Assembly: GCA_031267455.1 (NCBI GenBank)
Contig: JAIRZC010000091.1
Span: 1 to 6,298 of the forward strand
Source: Accumulibacter sp.
GTDB taxonomy: Bacteria; Pseudomonadota; Gammaproteobacteria; Burkholderiales; Rhodocyclaceae
Length of the DNA stretch: 6,298 nucleotides
Reading direction: 5' to 3'
Below the pieces are notes generated by a model. It worked only from the letters and a program-made list of their open reading frames with translations. It was not told where the DNA came from and did no database searches. Both the position numbers and the translations under genes were made by a program. Of the stretch, positions 5,766 through 6,298 are shown piece by piece (the stretch's first letter is position 1; every line of letters begins with the position of its first letter).

Positions 5766-6298
5766 CGTCCGGGACGCGCGGCAGAACGGGCGCCTGCCTT
5801 TTGCTCGCGATCCTGCTCTCTTCGGTACTGGTCTCGCTCTCGCTGGGGCGCTTTGGAATCCCGCTGAAAACGGTCGCGGGGATCCTTCTGGAGCCGCTTT
5901 TCGACATCCAGGCTTTCTGGAGCCATACCGAAGCCCAAGTCGTCTGGGCGGTGCGTTCTCCCCGCGTTGCCCTTGCGGCCGTCGTCGGCGCCGGACTCGC
6001 GCTCGCCGGCGCTTCGCTCCAGAGTCTTTTCCGGAATCCGCTCGCCGACCCGCAAATCCTCGGCGTCTCTTCGGGCGCCGCGCTCGGCGGCGTTATTGGC
6101 ATCCTGGTCGCCGGAACCGGCTGGCCGGCGATCAGCGGCTCCTTCGCGGGCGGAATCGCCTCGCTCGCGTTTGTTTTCTGGCTCGCCGGCGGAACGGGCG
6201 CGGGGCGCGGCAGCGCGGTGATGCTCGTCCTTGCCGGACTCGTCGTTGGCGCTGTCGGCGCGGCCGGAATCGCGCTCGTGAAATACGCGGCCGATCCC
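5762..6298 (+). CDS. FecCD/BtuC-type ABC transporter permease (3' end outside window)
   Basis: The first 179 residues of an inner-membrane permease of the FecCD family, which imports iron-siderophores, heme, corrinoids or related ligands delivered by the binding proteins at the start of the operon. Residues about 11-29 form a first membrane segment. The family signature follows: VRSPRVALAAVVGAG (64-78), then GASLQSLFRNPLADP (83-97), then ILGVSSGAALGG (99-110). Further hydrophobic segments lie near 107-125, 127-142 and 152-172, ending with the common KYAADP. Family members are usually about 320-350 residues, so roughly half is missing to the right of the window. The ATG overlaps the stop of the NifK-like gene (ATGA), which suggests translational coupling. 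An ATPase gene of the FecE/BtuD type is expected downstream but is not visible. Confidence 0.95.
   Translation, partial: MTSGTRGRTGACLLLAILLSSVLVSLSLGRFGIPLKTVAGILLEPLFDIQAFWSHTEAQVVWAVRSPRVALAAVVGAGLALAGASLQSLFRNPLADPQILGVSSGAALGGVIGILVAGTGWPAISGSFAGGIASLAFVFWLAGGTGAGRGSAVMLVLAGLVVGAVGAAGIALVKYAADP

Overview
This window is one stretch of a high-GC (about 60% or more, judged by eye) bacterial operon. All six genes run on the + strand and are tightly packed. The substrate-binding proteins carry signal-peptidase-I type signals without a lipobox cysteine, which suggests a diderm (Gram-negative) cell. The oxygen-sensitive metal-cluster enzymes suggest an anaerobic or microaerobic lifestyle. The sequence alone does not let me name the genus.

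Layout: (1) Positions 1-1124 and 1228-2334 encode two tandem, closely related periplasmic binding proteins of the BtuF/FhuD/FecB type (metal-chelate, corrinoid or heme class of ABC importers). The first runs off the left edge of the window. A 103-base spacer separates them. (2) Positions 2353-3210 encode a NifH-like Fe protein with intact P-loop, Fe-S cysteines and switch regions, plus an N-terminal extension of about 30 residues. (3) Positions 3210-4547 and 4560-5765 encode a NifD-like and a NifK-like protein, both much shorter than true nitrogenase subunits. (4) Positions 5762-6298 encode the first half of a FecCD/BtuC-type permease, cut by the right edge. The junctions from the Fe protein onward are a 1-base overlap, a 12-base gap and a 4-base overlap, so these genes are probably co-transcribed and partly translationally coupled.

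How they may work together: binding proteins and permease would import a small ligand across the inner membrane (the ATPase is presumably just downstream). The Fe protein would pass electrons, with ATP hydrolysis, to the D/K-like complex. Because the reductase genes sit inside the importer operon, the simplest inference is that the complex reduces the imported compound, or releases or inserts a metal from it. The NifD-like protein has Arg where FeMo-cofactor Cys275 should be, and the NifK-like protein lacks one of the three P-cluster cysteines. No NifE, NifN or NifB is present in the window. This is therefore very unlikely to be a dinitrogen-fixing enzyme. It belongs with the divergent nitrogenase-like reductases (the broad group that includes Nfl, CfbCD, methylthio-alkane reductase and the chlorophyll DPOR/COR enzymes). 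Its substrate is unknown.

Non-coding DNA is limited to 1125-1227 and two short gaps. The first holds a ribosome-binding site and a 13-base inverted repeat. A perfect 14-base inverted repeat lies inside the NifK-like gene at 5054-5088 and is not explained by the annotation.
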